Of a stretch of DNA of 11,896 nt, positions 1 to 7,793 are shown piece by piece. A program made the translations under genes and the position numbers. Positions within the stretch are counted from its first letter, which is position 1; every line of letters begins with the position of its first letter. The notes under the pieces were generated by a model, which was not told the DNA's origin, did not search any database, and was given only the letters and a program-made list of their open reading frames with translations. The DNA is from Fibrobacteria bacterium GUT77. Lineage in GTDB: Bacteria > Fibrobacterota > Chitinivibrionia > Chitinivibrionales > Chitinispirillaceae. The stretch lies in the NCBI GenBank assembly GCA_001462255.1, contig LIUJ01000031.1, positions 1 through 11,896 of the forward strand, given 5' to 3'.

Positions 1-40
1 GACAGTCATTGCGAGGAGCGAAGCAATCTCGAAATACGTC
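1..40. repeat. Edge of a dispersed palindromic repeat (REP/MITE-like)
   Basis: Positions 6-25 read gtcattgcgaggagcgaagc and continue aatctc. ATTGC at 8-12 pairs with GCAAT at 23-27. This resembles a short repeat that recurs many times in intergenic regions of various bacterial genomes, usually as part of a longer imperfect palindrome. Only one copy is in the window and its left part may lie outside, so repetition cannot be shown here. The call rests on memory of the motif. Confidence 0.5.
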
Positions 41-150
41 AAATGAAATCTAAAGTTTACACAAAATTTGAAACTGTTCCCATTCAACTATGTTCACGCA
101 CTCACACGGGAGCCGCAACCGAGCTCCGCGATGATGGCATCATTATCTAC

Positions 151-180
151 AATATAATAATAGGCGATAAAAAAAGTCAA
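151..180 (-). promoter_or_regulatory. Candidate sigma-70-type promoter reading leftward
   Basis: On the minus strand TTGACT (175-180) and TATATT (151-156) are separated by 18 bases, close to consensus and set in a very AT-rich stretch. Just beyond it the palindrome ATGATG-G-CATCAT (131-143) would sit around the transcription start and could be an operator. No coding region follows within the window, so the target gene, if any, lies past the left edge. Confidence 0.4.
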
Positions 181-215
181 TATTATAAAAAAAAATATTT
201 ATTCAACCCGTATAA

Positions 216-249
216 CGCGGTGGGGCGACCGCGATTCGCCCGTGTTTTT
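216..249. terminator. GC-rich hairpins beyond ruvX, possible terminator
   Basis: GGGCGA (223-228) pairs with TCGCCC (236-241) around a 7-base loop, and on the plus strand this is followed by GTG and five T (245-249). An alternative overlapping hairpin pairs CGCGG (216-220) with CCGCG (229-233). The structure lies just past the ruvX stop. The proper T-run is on the plus strand, while on the minus strand a T-run comes only about 28 bases later, so termination of the ruvX operon here is plausible but not clean. The rest of 1-263 holds no convincing gene. Confidence 0.35.
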
Positions 250-263
250 ACGATAAAAATCAT

Positions 264-677
264 TCAAAATCGGTATCCGTCAATATACTCCTGAAGTATC
301 AGGCAGGCCGCGATTCGGTCCGAGAGCGATTTGTCCCTCCGCGCCTTCTTACTTCTGTACATCATCAACTCCGCCGCCTTTTTTGAGGTATAGCTTTCGT
401 CGACAAAGCGAACCGGGAGGTTGGTGCGTTGTTCCACAGCCGTCGCGAACTCGCGTACTTCCCGGCTCATGGCCGTTTCCTCGTCGTCTCCGCCGAGTGG
501 CAGGCCGAATATCAACGCCGCCGGATTTTCCTCGGAGATTATCTTTATAAGTTCGTCAACGCAATTCGGGCGCGATTTTCTGTCGATGATTCCGAGGCTT
601 CTCGCCAACGTTCCATCTTCGTCCGACACGGCGACGCCTATTCTACGCCGTCCGTAATCGATGCCAATCAGTTTCAT
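264..677 (-). CDS. ruvX: RuvX/YqgF family RNase H-fold nuclease (putative pre-16S rRNA nuclease)
   Basis: This 137-residue protein matches the usual length of the YqgF/RuvX family. That family has an RNase H fold; members have been linked to maturation of the 16S rRNA 5' end and, by fold, to Holliday junction resolution. Seen here: the opening strand GIDYGRRRIGVAVSD with an acidic residue at Asp7, the GLPL segment at about 58-61, FVDESYTS at about 91-98, and the C-terminal SDRIAACLILQEYID with Asp120. The ATG at 677 is preferred because it starts directly at the conserved MKLIGIDYG; a TTG six bases upstream is also possible. It is the last gene of a four-gene minus-strand operon, starting 8 bases after the stop of the lipoprotein gene, so it is probably co-transcribed and translationally coupled. 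A cytoplasmic RNA-processing enzyme after three exported proteins is a chance-looking pairing. Confidence 0.93.
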   Translation of the reverse strand: MKLIGIDYGRRRIGVAVSDEDGTLARSLGIIDRKSRPNCVDELIKIISEENPAALIFGLPLGGDDEETAMSREVREFATAVEQRTNLPVRFVDESYTSKKAAELMMYRSKKARRDKSLSDRIAACLILQEYIDGYRF

Positions 678-685
678 AATCAACT

Positions 686-1249
686 CTATTGAACCCGTAC
701 TTTCTTCACCATTTCCAAAAAATCATTTATGACGACGTCAAAATAGTAGTCTTCGTGCGCGAACATCGCCAGTTCGGTGTATTGTTTACCGCCGCCGTGT
801 ATTGCTCCGAAAATCAGGCAACGGCGGCGTATGCCGTTTTCCAACGAGTAGGATAGGGAGAGGCGGAAGGCCTCTTTGCCGTCTATCTCCGCCGGGGCAA
901 GCTCCTCCATAAGCAGGTCGAAGACGCCGGGGGTAACGCGTAGGTTGTTCATTACGACCTCGGCTACCTCGTAGGTTTGCATTCCGGCGTTAATAGACAG
1001 TTCCGTGTACGGCATTCGCACCGGTAATTTTTGTTCCGACGTGATTTTTATCATATCCATATACGGGCCGTGGCGGGTAAGTACCAGTGTGGCCGCCTTG
1101 TCGTCGTAGAAGAACCAGCTTGCGGGGAGGCCCGCCGTTTGCGGGTGCTTTCGGTGCGCCGTGTCTACCGGCTTCCAAGAGGGGCGGCCGACGCAACCCG
1201 CAATAAGGGATGCGGTTATCAATAGCGCGATAATTTTTATGGCTCGCAT
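686..1249 (-). CDS. Lipoprotein of unknown function
   Basis: The 187-residue product begins with a short basic-hydrophobic signal (MRAIKIIALLITASLIAGC), and LIAGC is a classical lipobox with Cys19 as the lipidated residue, so it is probably a membrane-anchored lipoprotein. The mature part alternates predicted strands and short helices (for example LVLTRHGPYMDMIKI near 55-69 and FDVVINDFLEMVKKV near 170-184) and looks like one compact alpha/beta domain. I do not recognise the family. The start lies one base after the stop of the M48 protease gene (TGATATG on the minus strand), which argues for coupled translation. Association with the protease, as partner or substrate adaptor, is inference from position only. 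Confidence 0.85.
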   Translation of the reverse strand: MRAIKIIALLITASLIAGCVGRPSWKPVDTAHRKHPQTAGLPASWFFYDDKAATLVLTRHGPYMDMIKITSEQKLPVRMPYTELSINAGMQTYEVAEVVMNNLRVTPGVFDLLMEELAPAEIDGKEAFRLSLSYSLENGIRRRCLIFGAIHGGGKQYTELAMFAHEDYYFDVVINDFLEMVKKVRVQ

Positions 1250-1250
1250 A

Positions 1251-2369
1251 TCATTTACCCCCGCGCTCTTCGCATTGGCGCAACAACTCCCGCGCCATCT
1301 TTATATCCGCCGCGCCCGCTGCCCTCTCGCAGTACCCGCGCAAATACCCTATAGCCATATCGGGGCGGCCTATCGAATGGTAGGCGAACCCAAGCGCCCT
1401 TAGCGCCGCCGGGTTGCCGGGGCTACACGCGAGCGCCCTCTCGTACCACTCCATCGCTGCGGCGCTCCTCGGTGAGAGCTGACGTTCCATGTCGCCGCGC
1501 TTAATCAACGCCGCAACATCGCAACTGTCTACCGCAAGCAACCTCTCAAGCAACGGCTCAACGAGCTCAGGCCGACCGGCGGCTTGGTTCATCATAACCT
1601 CGTGCAGTATAATCCCGCTTAGCTTAACGTTGAAGTACCCGTGCTCTATATCATCCTCCCCGGCGCCATCCTTGCGGACGGCTCGGCTACCGCCGGTATC
1701 CGCGCCGCCTTGCCTAATCGCGTTGATGAACCCCCTGAAATCAGCGGGCGGCTCATATCCGGCGGCGGTCATTCTGACTACGGCCAAGCTATCGGCCTCG
1801 CGCTCAATACGCTCCGTGTATCCGATAATGGCCGCGCGCATTGCGTCGCCCACCACCGCCCCGCTTACACCGTCGCTCAAAACCAAATCTTCAAGGCTTC
1901 GTCGCGGTTCCGTCAAAACAAGCTCGCGCGCCCGCCGCTTCATCTCCGCCAAATTCTTCTCGGTATGATCCAAAACGATGTGCCCAAGTTCGTGCGCCAA
2001 GACCGCAGCCAACTGCGTCTCGTTTGACGTGCGCGCCAAAAGTCCGGTACAAACAAAAACCGTCCCGTTAGGGGCGGCAAACGCGTTGAACTCGTTGCTA
2101 CGCAACACTCGCACCCGTAACTTGTAGCGCCTACGCTCTTCCGGTAACGCCGATTTTTCGAGTATCTCGCTTAAATAATCCGTCAAATCCCTCTCGTCCA
2201 CAATAAGATTTTGGTAGAGGAAGCGCCGCTCCATACCGTCGGACTGGGATATGAGGCTCGGAACGTGGACACCCTCCGCGGACTCGTCCGCGCGGACACC
2301 GCCGGGCGCTATCATCGTCATCGACAACAACGTGAGCGTCGCCGGTATTATTAGCAACCTGTTTATCAT
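1251..2369 (-). CDS. Exported M48 family metalloprotease with C-terminal TPRs (BepA-like)
   Basis: The 372-residue product has an N-terminal signal peptide with likely cleavage after GGVRA (residue 27). The zinc site is intact: HELGH at 126-130 supplies two His ligands and the catalytic Glu127, and EREADSLAV near 189-197 supplies Glu191 in the EADxxA motif typical of M48B/C proteases. Residues around 265-345 form TPR-like helices (for example AAMEWYERALACSPGNPAALRALGFAYHS, broken here as residues 304-332). Zinc protease plus TPR is the layout of BepA (YfgC), a periplasmic protease acting on misassembled outer-membrane proteins such as LptD. A similar role is likely but specificity is not proven. 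The start overlaps the upstream stop as ATGA (2366-2369), and AGGAG lies 10 bases upstream. It is second in the operon. Confidence 0.92.
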   Translation of the reverse strand: MINRLLIIPATLTLLSMTMIAPGGVRADESAEGVHVPSLISQSDGMERRFLYQNLIVDERDLTDYLSEILEKSALPEERRRYKLRVRVLRSNEFNAFAAPNGTVFVCTGLLARTSNETQLAAVLAHELGHIVLDHTEKNLAEMKRRARELVLTEPRRSLEDLVLSDGVSGAVVGDAMRAAIIGYTERIEREADSLAVVRMTAAGYEPPADFRGFINAIRQGGADTGGSRAVRKDGAGEDDIEHGYFNVKLSGIILHEVMMNQAAGRPELVEPLLERLLAVDSCDVAALIKRGDMERQLSPRSAAAMEWYERALACSPGNPAALRALGFAYHSIGRPDMAIGYLRGYCERAAGAADIKMARELLRQCEERGGK

Positions 2370-3175
2370 TCGAACAATACTCCTACTATGCCGGTCGAAT
2401 ATTCGTCCGCCCGCAGATCAACGGCGCCCGTAACGGCCAAATCCTTATACCACAGTACGCGCCCGTCGCGTCCTACGAGAATGGCCGCAAGGTAGACCCT
2501 GCCGCGACCATCCCCAACGCCGATCTTAGGCGGCGCCGCGTCTTTAGGCCGTTGTCGCCGCAAGCGATTATCCTGAAACCCGTAAACATACACAAATCCG
2601 TCGACGCCGTAGCGGTTGCAGAGCGAATCCGTGGAACCTACGGAGTATTTAACGGTATCAGCCAACGTTGAAGAGTAAAACGCCCCGATCTTCGCGTCCT
2701 CCGAAGCCGCGTTCATCGTCTTGACGTACATCGACCTATCGCCGTAGAAGCGGTTTCTGAATGCCAAGCAGTGGTAGCGCATCTTCGCCTTGAGATTGAA
2801 GATATCCCGTGTTAGGGCGGCGTCGGGGACAACGGAAGGGTCGTATCCCATTCCCGCGAGCGTAAGCGCCGCAGAAATCACCGCGCGGCGGGACGCGAGC
2901 TTGCTCCAGTCGTCACGATACTCGAACACGCCGCCGGAGGAGACGTCGTACAAAAAGACCTCCGCGCCAAGCACGCCAAGGCGCTGTGGAATCATGTCCT
3001 CGGTAGAGTCGGGATCCGGCGCTATCGCGGCATTATCCGGTAGCGCCGGTATTTGAGAAGACTCTTTAGTGGAATCGGGAGCGGCAAACTCAGGTGTCGA
3101 CGCGGACGACGCATACGCGGTCGTCAAAGCCGTTAGTATCAGCAACAGTGCGGTCGGATGTATGAGCCTCATCAT
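2366..3175 (-). CDS. Exported protein of unknown function, possibly CsgG/GNA1162-like
   Basis: The 269-residue product starts with a signal peptide (MMRLIHPTALLLILTALTTA then YASS, likely cleavage near residue 22). A low-complexity linker rich in Pro, Asp, Ser and Ala follows at about 23-62, so it is periplasmic or secreted. The folded part starts near RLGVLGAEVFLYD (65-77). It ends with strand pairs VDGFVYVYGFQDN (191-203) and VYLAAILVGRDGRVLWYKD (227-245), a pattern seen in envelope proteins of the CsgG/GNA1162 type, where a strand ending in (V/L)WY follows a turn. That likeness is weak and not diagnostic. It leads the operon: the terminator of the TPR gene ends a few bases before its GAGGGAG ribosome site (3178-3184), and its stop overlaps the protease start. 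A second ATG at 3172 is equally usable. Confidence 0.85.
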   Translation of the reverse strand: MMRLIHPTALLLILTALTTAYASSASTPEFAAPDSTKESSQIPALPDNAAIAPDPDSTEDMIPQRLGVLGAEVFLYDVSSGGVFEYRDDWSKLASRRAVISAALTLAGMGYDPSVVPDAALTRDIFNLKAKMRYHCLAFRNRFYGDRSMYVKTMNAASEDAKIGAFYSSTLADTVKYSVGSTDSLCNRYGVDGFVYVYGFQDNRLRRQRPKDAAPPKIGVGDGRGRVYLAAILVGRDGRVLWYKDLAVTGAVDLRADEYSTGIVGVLFE

Positions 3176-3177
3176 AA

Positions 3178-3184
3178 CTCCCTC
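3178..3184 (-). promoter_or_regulatory. Ribosome binding site of the four-gene operon
   Basis: GAGGGAG on the minus strand lies 2 bases before the ATG at 3175 and 5 before the in-frame ATG at 3172. The spacing slightly favours the second ATG, but pairing with the 5' GAGG part fits the first. Confidence 0.5.
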
Positions 3185-3185
3185 A

Positions 3186-3220
3186 AAAATCAGGATGGCA
3201 CGGTAAAAAACGCGCCATCC
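3186..3220 (-). terminator. Rho-independent terminator of the TPR gene
   Basis: On the minus strand GGATGGCGCG (3220-3211) pairs with CGTGCCATCC (3202-3193). This is a 10-bp stem with one G-U pair and an 8-base T-rich loop, followed after TGA by five T (3190-3186). It lies about 78 bases beyond the TPR stop and just before the ribosome site of the next gene, so some read-through or an internal promoter must feed the downstream operon. TTGACA occurs at 3228-3233 but has no good -10 partner. Confidence 0.65.
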
Positions 3221-3297
3221 GTTCGATTGTCAAATCGCGCTATCATTCTTCTCTCACAAGCATTACGCGTCAACAAGCGTCAACGCGAGAAAAAGCG

Positions 3298-6200
3298 TTA
3301 CTTTATCTGCCTAAGCTCGTCCAAAACGGCTTTATTGTTCGGATCCAGCAATTTAGCCCTATTCAAGTGTTGCGCTTGCAAGTCTTTTTGCTTTGTGGCC
3401 TTATATACCTTTGAGAGTCCGAGTTCCGCCGCGACCGATTTTGGGTCAAGTTGCAACGCTTTCTTGTAGTACGTCTCCGCTCTGTCGTATTCGTTAAGCA
3501 GGAAGTGCGTTTCGGCGCGGCCGGCGCAGGCGGGGGCGTAGTTGTTGTCGGCAAACAAAACGAGCTTATAGGTCTCCACGGCGTCGCTGTACTTCTTTTG
3601 CGATTTTTGGATTCCCGCCAGAGCCATCAACCCGTCGCGGTTGGTCGGATCGCTTTTCTTCACCTCGTTGGCGACTTTGGCGGCCTCATCAAGTTTTCCG
3701 GCGTCAACCAAATCGTTACAAAGCATTAGGCGATGTTTGTTGTCCTTGGTTATGTTCGCAAGCTCTCTAATCTCCGTCTCGGCCAAATCCTTTTTGCCGT
3801 CCCTTTTGTACATTTTGTACAGGCGCTCGCGGACATCCGGATCATTGCTTTTGAGACTCTTCGCCTTAACCAACAGTTCCGTAGTTTTCTGCTGACGGTT
3901 TGTAGCCTCGTAGGCGTCGGCCAGCATAATCAGAGTCTTCACGTCTTTATCGTTTGTCGTAAGGAACATCTCAAAGTTTGTAATGGCTTCGGAATACTGC
4001 TTTTTATCAAGCAACAACTCGCCGATGCGGCGGGTTACGTTGAGATCTTGCGGTTTAAGCGCGGAATACCGTTTGTATGCCGCGAGCTCCGCGTCGGCCC
4101 TGCCGAGGCGTCCGCTCACAAGCGCGAGTTGCTGCCAAACGTCAACGTCGTTATCCGTCAGCTTGGACGCGGCGCTCAGATTCTCCGCCGCCTGCGGGTA
4201 AGTATCTTTTTTCTGCGCGTAAATCATGCCGAGGCGCACGAAGTTGCGGGCGTCCCTCGGAAAGGTCTTGGTGTTGGCGATGTAAGCTTTGACGGCTTGT
4301 TCCTGGTCGCTCTTTTCTATAAGGGACGCGCGCTTGTAGGAGGCGTCTTGGTCAATCACGCCCGGCAAATTCACGTAAGCCGCGTAGACCTCGGCGGCTT
4401 TGGCCGGTTGGTTGTCTTTTTCATAAGAAACGGCCAGCGGCTTTAGAATATCTTTGAGCACGACGGTCGTTACGCCCTTCTTGCGTATTTTTTCGTAAAC
4501 TTCGACGACCTTTTTGTAATTTTCCGCTTGGTAGTAGGAATCGCCCAATCTCAAGAGAAACGGAACGGTGTGCGTGTCGGCCTTCTTCACCATCTCGAAA
4601 TACTTGGCGGCGCTCTTGTACTGTTTGCGGCCATACTCGTAGTTACCCACGGCAACGGCGATCTCCTCGTCCGCCGGATTCTTTTCCAAGTACTTTTTGT
4701 AGTTGGCCATCGCCTGATCCTGATTTCCCTGCTTTGTTTGTATGGCGCCGAGTTCCTTGTACTCCTTAGCGGCGTTGGGGTTCATCAAGAGCACCTGTTC
4801 GTAGGCTACTACGGCGCCCCTTAGGTCGCCGGCTTTCGACAAACACTCGGCGTAAGTGGAGAGAAACGTCATATTTTGTTTGTCTATGTCGAGCGCCCCC
4901 TTGTACATCTTGGCGGCGTCGGCATACTTGCCTTGCCTAATGTAGATATCACCCATGGCGGCGTAGGTTATGGCGTCCGCTTCCTTGGCCGCGGCGGCGG
5001 CGGCGCCTACCGTCAGTATCTCACTATCCAATTTTTTTTGTATGAGAACGGATATGTAGGCTTTGTATATGCCGGTTATGGCCGGATTGGCCCTACGCGC
5101 CTCTCTAAAGGCGCTCAGCGCCCCGTCGAAATCTTTATCGTCGTATAGCAGAAGTCCAAGCTTTTTTTGCGCGTCGGCGTCGACCGGCACGGGCTTTAGG
5201 GATATGTACTTTCTCAAATGACCTATAGCATCCTTCTTCTTACCGTCGGCCACGGCTATATCGTAGAGGCTCTTGAAGACCTCCGGGTCTTTGGGGGTGA
5301 GCTCCGCGAGTTCGTTTAGGTAGGCGTAAGTGCGCGCGTTGTCGTTGTTCGTCTTGCCGTACGCGACGAGGCGTTGGCGCGATTCCACGTTCTTCTTGTC
5401 GGAGGCGGCTATCTTGCGGTCGAGCTCGGCTAAGGAGGCTTTCTCCTCCTTAACGCCCTCGGCGTCGCCCGACTTCTCAAGCGCCTCAATAATGCTTAGG
5501 CGGACGGCGACGTTGTCCGGCTTAACGGCCTTGGCTTTCTTGTACTGGGCGGCGGCCTCCTTGGGTTTGCCTAAGTTGGTGTAACCGGTAGCAAGCATCA
5601 TGCAGACCTCGTAGTCGTCGGACTTCGCGGTAGCGACCTTCTCCAAATTGGCCACGCCGGCGGCGTATTGCTTGCGTTCAATCTGTATGGCGCCCACACG
5701 CTTGCTTGCCGCGACGTCGTCCGGCTTTAGGGTCAGGTATTTGGTGTAGGCGGCCAGCTCGCCGTCAACGTTTTTCTGCTTGCCGTAAACGTCGCCCAAT
5801 GTCTTCCATATCACGGGGATCGTGTCGACAAGCGTTGAGGCCGTACGCAAATTCGCCGCGGCCTGCGCGAGCGTGTTGTTGTCTTTCGCGTAAATCAACC
5901 CAAGTTTCATGAAATTGCGATAATCCCTCGGATAAGATCTTGTGTTGGCCTCGTACCTCTTTACGGCGGCGCCCATGTCGGTCTCCTCGCGCAAATAGGC
6001 CCCGTAGTAGGAGGCGTCGGCATCTTTGACATTCGGTATCTGCGTGTAGGCGCTGTACGCGTCGGCGGCCTTGACCTTGTCGCCGCTCTTTTCGTAGCAC
6101 TCGGCGAGAGGACGCAACGTGTTCGCCAACACCGCGGAGGGCGGGTTTGACGCCCTCACCTTCTCAAAATTGGCTATGGCTTGTTTGCAATCCCCCGTTT

Positions 6201-7737
6201 TATTGTAAGAATCACCCAACGCGAACAGCACTTCGGGCGTTATCAGTTTGGCGTCCGTTACCTTGCTTAGATAAGAAATAGCCTCCTTGTACCGCTTGTT
6301 GCCGTACTCGTAGAGGCCGACTTTTACCGAGATATCGTTGTCGGACGGCGTTTTGGCCAAATATTTTTTGTAATTGTCCATACCCTCCTTGGGTTTGCCG
6401 GACTTTGTAATCAGGTCGCCCAATACTTTAAATTCCGCGGAAGCGTTGGGATTGAGAATGACCAACTGTTCGTAGGCGACTATCGCGTTGCGGGTATCGC
6501 CCGCGGCCGCCTGCGCTTCGGCGAGCTTCGCCAGCAACTCCGTGTTCTGTTTGTCAATCCCCAAGGCGGCTTGGTACATCTTTATAGCGTTGGCGTTGTC
6601 GTTGCGCTTCTTATACATATCCCCGGCCACCGTGTAAATCACCGCGTTGACTTCCTTTAGGGTTATGGCCTTCTGAACGGCCTTCAGCGCCTCTTCATCC
6701 TGCTTCTTGTCTATAAGTATGGCGATGTAATTTTTGTAGATACCTTTGATATTAGGGTCGCGCCGCAGGGATTTGCGGTACTCTTGGAGCGCCCCGTCCG
6801 TATCCTTGGATTCGTAGAGCAGATCGGCGAGTTGCTTTATGGCCGACGCGTCGCTTGAGTCCAGCAGTACGAAGTTTTTCAGATACATGACGCCGTCCTT
6901 CTTGTTCCCGTCCTTTAGCGACGCCTCGTATAGCGTCCTAAACGGCTTGGGGTCGCTTGGCGTGAGCAACGCGAGTTCTTTGCAGAGCTTGAGGGCCGTT
7001 TGCGTGTCGCCCTTGTTCATGTGGTACTCGGCGTTTCTTTGGCGGGACTTTACGTCCTTGGGATCGAGCGCTATGACCTGCGCGTCGGCGGCGGCGAGTT
7101 TGTCCTTGTCTTTCCCGTTTTCGTAGCAAACGACGAGGCGCTTCCAATACTCTATGTCCTTGCCCTTTTTGGCGGCCACGTACTCGAGGTGGGGCGCGGC
7201 GGCGGCGTAAGACTTGGCGTCGTAAAGTATATCGGCGAGTATGATCCGCGACTCAAGAGCGTCCGGGTTGATGTCGACCGCCGACTCGGCGGCGTCGCGA
7301 GCTCTCTCTTTGTCATTGAGTTTTATTGCGGTTTTGGCTATACCCTCGGCGGCGGCGGCGCTGTGTTCCAAGAGGAAGCTCGTTTGGTAGTGCCCTATGG
7401 CAGACTTAAAATCCCCCCCCTTAAACTCAAAATTACCGAAAGCCAAATAGACCCCAGGATGGCTCGGATTGACCTTTAACGCGCTCTCAAAGCAATTTTT
7501 GGCCTTGGCTTTGGCGTCCGCGTCCGTCTTCGCCTCATCGTAGGCGCGCCCAAGCATTATCCAAACGTCCGCGCTCCGCGCGCTGTCGGCTATTCCCTCG
7601 CCGTACTTAATCGCGCCGGCAAAATTGCCCTCGTCTATGAGCTTTTTCATAGCCTCATCGCCAAAAGCGCCGAAAATAAGCGCCGAAACAAGCAACGCAA
7701 CAACCGCAACGCACCGACTTTTCATACCGAATGCCAT
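3298..7737 (-). CDS. Giant exported TPR protein with a large internal duplication
   Basis: The 1479-residue product has an N-terminal signal peptide (MAFGMKSRCVAVVALLVSAL then IFGAFG, likely cleavage near residue 26). After it, the whole chain is tetratricopeptide repeats of about 34 residues, with typical pairs such as AIANFEKV, AAAQYKKAKAVKPDN and YYKKALQLDPKS. TPR solenoids bind partner proteins, so this is probably a periplasmic or surface scaffold; no enzyme domain is visible. Residues about 222-766 and 777-1323 are two diverged copies of one block, with a register of 557 residues over most of the length. The N-terminal 200 and last 150 residues are extra TPRs. The ATG at 7737 is chosen because AAGGAGG (7746-7752) lies 8 bases upstream. 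It has its own promoter region and a terminator, so it is probably monocistronic. The partner is unknown. Confidence 0.93.
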   Translation of the reverse strand: MAFGMKSRCVAVVALLVSALIFGAFGDEAMKKLIDEGNFAGAIKYGEGIADSARSADVWIMLGRAYDEAKTDADAKAKAKNCFESALKVNPSHPGVYLAFGNFEFKGGDFKSAIGHYQTSFLLEHSAAAAEGIAKTAIKLNDKERARDAAESAVDINPDALESRIILADILYDAKSYAAAAPHLEYVAAKKGKDIEYWKRLVVCYENGKDKDKLAAADAQVIALDPKDVKSRQRNAEYHMNKGDTQTALKLCKELALLTPSDPKPFRTLYEASLKDGNKKDGVMYLKNFVLLDSSDASAIKQLADLLYESKDTDGALQEYRKSLRRDPNIKGIYKNYIAILIDKKQDEEALKAVQKAITLKEVNAVIYTVAGDMYKKRNDNANAIKMYQAALGIDKQNTELLAKLAEAQAAAGDTRNAIVAYEQLVILNPNASAEFKVLGDLITKSGKPKEGMDNYKKYLAKTPSDNDISVKVGLYEYGNKRYKEAISYLSKVTDAKLITPEVLFALGDSYNKTGDCKQAIANFEKVRASNPPSAVLANTLRPLAECYEKSGDKVKAADAYSAYTQIPNVKDADASYYGAYLREETDMGAAVKRYEANTRSYPRDYRNFMKLGLIYAKDNNTLAQAAANLRTASTLVDTIPVIWKTLGDVYGKQKNVDGELAAYTKYLTLKPDDVAASKRVGAIQIERKQYAAGVANLEKVATAKSDDYEVCMMLATGYTNLGKPKEAAAQYKKAKAVKPDNVAVRLSIIEALEKSGDAEGVKEEKASLAELDRKIAASDKKNVESRQRLVAYGKTNNDNARTYAYLNELAELTPKDPEVFKSLYDIAVADGKKKDAIGHLRKYISLKPVPVDADAQKKLGLLLYDDKDFDGALSAFREARRANPAITGIYKAYISVLIQKKLDSEILTVGAAAAAAKEADAITYAAMGDIYIRQGKYADAAKMYKGALDIDKQNMTFLSTYAECLSKAGDLRGAVVAYEQVLLMNPNAAKEYKELGAIQTKQGNQDQAMANYKKYLEKNPADEEIAVAVGNYEYGRKQYKSAAKYFEMVKKADTHTVPFLLRLGDSYYQAENYKKVVEVYEKIRKKGVTTVVLKDILKPLAVSYEKDNQPAKAAEVYAAYVNLPGVIDQDASYKRASLIEKSDQEQAVKAYIANTKTFPRDARNFVRLGMIYAQKKDTYPQAAENLSAASKLTDNDVDVWQQLALVSGRLGRADAELAAYKRYSALKPQDLNVTRRIGELLLDKKQYSEAITNFEMFLTTNDKDVKTLIMLADAYEATNRQQKTTELLVKAKSLKSNDPDVRERLYKMYKRDGKKDLAETEIRELANITKDNKHRLMLCNDLVDAGKLDEAAKVANEVKKSDPTNRDGLMALAGIQKSQKKYSDAVETYKLVLFADNNYAPACAGRAETHFLLNEYDRAETYYKKALQLDPKSVAAELGLSKVYKATKQKDLQAQHLNRAKLLDPNNKAVLDELRQIK
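3769..5409 (-). repeat. Second copy of the 557-residue TPR block
   Basis: It encodes residues about 777-1323. Landmarks shared with copy one at an offset of 557 are IDKQN (951), NPNA (986), YEYG (1033), PRD-RNF (1160), LKP (1227) and KKQY (1245). The offset is 555 before a two-residue indel near residue 850 (SRQR at 786 against 231). Confidence 0.85.
5440..7074 (-). repeat. First copy of the 557-residue TPR block
   Basis: It encodes residues about 222-766. A hand alignment of residues 384-486 with 941-1043 gives 57 identities in 103 positions without gaps, far above what neighbouring TPRs share with each other. The two copies are clearly diverged, so the duplication is old rather than an assembly artefact. 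Confidence 0.85.
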
Positions 7738-7745
7738 GAAATGGC

Positions 7746-7752
7746 CCTCCTT
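7746..7752 (-). promoter_or_regulatory. Ribosome binding site of the TPR gene
   Basis: AAGGAGG on the minus strand is a full anti-16S match 8 bases before the ATG at 7737. It decides this start over the in-frame ATG at 7725. Confidence 0.8.
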
Positions 7753-7765
7753 AACGTTTATTATT

Positions 7766-7793
7766 TATATAGTGTTTAGGTATAACCCAACAA
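7766..7793 (-). promoter_or_regulatory. Candidate promoter of the TPR gene
   Basis: On the minus strand TTGTTG (7788-7793) and TATATA (7766-7771) are 16 bases apart; TATAAA two bases later would give 18. The -10 lies about 29 bases ahead of the start codon, leaving a short leader with the strong ribosome site. The TTGTTGGGTT segment also occurs in front of the desulfoferrodoxin gene. Confidence 0.45.

Noticed and set aside
43..294. Plus-strand open frame of 83 codons near the left edge
   Set aside because: It runs through AT-rich non-coding sequence and a hairpin, overlaps the 3' end of ruvX, and has no ribosome site or protein-like composition.
3266..3287. Repeat GCGTCAAC (twice) with CGCGT/ACGCG pairing just past the TPR stop
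   Set aside because: A short stem with a 12-base loop and no T-run; the better terminator is at 3186-3220.
3733..4446. Long plus-strand open frame (237 codons) inside the TPR gene, and similar ones at 7000-7479 and 1489-1968
   Set aside because: They are antisense to strongly supported coding genes and exist because of codon bias on the opposite strand; no recognisable domains.
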